Shown piece by piece: positions 62,903 to 64,000 of a DNA stretch of 64,000 bases (the stretch's first letter is position 1; each line of letters opens with the position of its first letter). Source of the DNA: Phymatolithon calcareum (lineage: Eukaryota; Rhodophyta; Florideophyceae; Hapalidiales); contig OZ345370.1 of assembly GCA_977006965.1 (NCBI GenBank), forward strand, positions 1,612,001 to 1,676,000, in the 5' to 3' direction. The position numbers and the translations under genes were made by a program. The notes below the pieces were generated by a model. The model made no database searches. It saw only the letters and a program-made list of their open reading frames with translations, and was not told the origin of the DNA.

Positions 62903-64000
62903 CCCCCCCGTCACGAAGTGGCGACTGGAGCGAGCTGCATCCTGTTTGTCATTTCCTTGAATGTCGCTTGCTTGACGGGCTTGGTGAGTATGTCGGCGAG
63001 CATTTTCGTCGTTGGTGTGTATTCGGGAACTACAATGCCTTTCTGGACGAGAATGATGGCGTATGTCTATGTATTTACTTCTCCGTGTTTGGCCGTTGTT
63101 GAGTGCAACTTTCACTGCTGACTGATTATCCATCTGCAATTTTGTAGGACCTTTGGGGGCTTGGCCCAGCTCATTGACTATGCTGCGTAGCTACCGTGAC
63201 TGCTGTGCCGCTTGTGCCGCCGCTATGTATTCCGCTTCACAGGTTGACAGCGCCACTGTGTTCTGGCGTTGTGATGTCCAGTGTATCGGCGCATTGTTCA
63301 GTGTGTGCACGATTCCGCTTGTAGATTTTCGCGTGTCGCTGCAGCCTGCGTAATCTGCATAGGTTGTTAGCTCGTCGGTTGCTTTCGGGAACAGGATTCC
63401 GTGGGTTCGAGTGGACTCAGGTACTTAACAAGCCTTTTGAGATGAGTCCAATGACGGGATGTTGGCTTTTTTGTTGCTCGGGAGAGCACGTTGACGATGA
63501 AGGTGATGTCGAATCTTGTAGAGTCCGTCAGGTAGCGAAACTCTCCCATAATTTTTGCGTACAATTCTTGAATGCTCTTGTTCAGATCTTCTGTTTCTTT
63601 CGCGTGACTAAGGTCAATACCGTCGACGTATGGGTAGGTTTGCGTTTTAGTGTCACCCAGTTTGAGTTGGTGAACAATATTGTCGATTATGTGCGGCTGC
63701 GATACATGAATACCCTGGGTGCTAGGAACGATCTTCCAATTGAGGTATTGGGTTGGGTATCCCAACCGCTTGACGTCGTATTTTTCTTTGAGAGTGACAT
63801 GCAACTCGTCTATGAGCTCTTTGTGTGTGGCAGCCACCAGAAAGTTGTCGATGGACACTGCTGTGATAACGAATTCTTCCGACGATTTTCGCTTGATGAA
63901 CAGACAGGGGACTAATTTGAGTTGTCTGTAGCCGTGTTGTGTAAGATATGTACGCGCTGCTTCTAAATATGTGTAACCGCCTTGTTTCGTGCCATACAGA
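62903..64000 (-). mobile_element. copia-2: 3' part of a second copia element (runs off window)
   Basis: From the right edge leftward: the end of reverse transcriptase (YGTKQGG, then a YVDD box altered to VSIDNFLVA, then GYPTQYLNWKI), FRYLTDSTRFDITFIVNVLS, and RNase H with ADYAGCSDTRKSTSGIVHTL, WTSQRQNTVALSTCEAEY, DNQSAVKVALNN, and a last block KMLADILTKPVKQATF ending with a stop at 62911-62913. A GGGGGGG purine tract (62903-62909) follows, so the 3' LTR should begin near 62900. Frameshifts near 63370 and 63070 and one stop near 63205 show decay. Confidence 0.88.

Noticed and set aside
1-64000. CRISPR arrays, rRNA genes, bacterial operons
   Set aside because: No regularly spaced repeats, rRNA signatures or ribosome-binding patterns; spliced introns and eL19/ATM/cyclin C identify nuclear eukaryotic DNA.

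Overview
The window reads as nuclear DNA of a eukaryote with intron-poor genes. Introns are short (about 60-190 bp), GT...AG, and at most one or two per gene. Two proteins begin with plastid-type leaders carrying the phenylalanine signature (FVAP/FATP) seen in transit peptides of red algae and glaucophytes. With the compact genes, pogo elements and copia elements, a red alga (Rhodophyta) is the best guess; this is inference, and no organellar or rRNA sequence is present to prove it.

Layout. 1-4.1 kb: an ACS-type MFS transporter cut by the left edge, then cyclin C (minus) and a DXO/Rai1 decapping nuclease (plus) firing from a shared promoter. 4.3-15.0 kb: a giant ATM/Tel1 kinase. 15.8-17.4 kb: an ectonucleotide pyrophosphatase/phosphodiesterase. 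17.5-21.0 kb: two almost identical ribosomal protein eL19 genes in inverted orientation, with a decayed ATM kinase-domain fragment between them. 22.7-25.8 kb: an Mpr1-like acetyltransferase and an SGPP-like HAD phosphatase. 26.2-34.0 kb: a small family of plastid-type and hemerythrin-like proteins, including a fusion of the two, around an F-box/LRR-like gene. 34.3-44.6 kb: M17 leucine aminopeptidase, an S6K-like AGC kinase, a 56-residue single-pass membrane protein, and an unknown two-pass membrane protein.

44.7-64 kb is a transposon graveyard. A pogo-type DNA transposon (44690-56493) carries a transposase and a divergent SANT/trihelix-like second gene. A copia retrotransposon (46299-54525, 5-bp duplication ACTGC) sits inside its transposase, and a foreign solo LTR (53355-53796, duplication CACTC) sits inside that element's 5' LTR: three nested insertions that can be read to the base. 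The copia element also carries an extra zinc-finger ORF ahead of gag. Further right lie an IS5/Harbinger-type transposase pseudogene, a second pogo element with its transposase stopped twice, a tRNA-derived SINE-like relic, a two-exon gene of unknown function behind a perfect palindrome of two E2F-type sites, and the 3' part of another copia element running off the right edge.

The host genes are mainly housekeeping: transcription (cyclin C), RNA quality control (DXO), DNA damage signalling (ATM), translation (eL19), growth signalling (S6K-like), peptide and phosphate metabolism. They do not form an operon-like pathway. The most unusual material is the two-gene pogo element, the copia element with an additional ORF, the plastid/hemerythrin-like fusion, and the converted eL19 pair.
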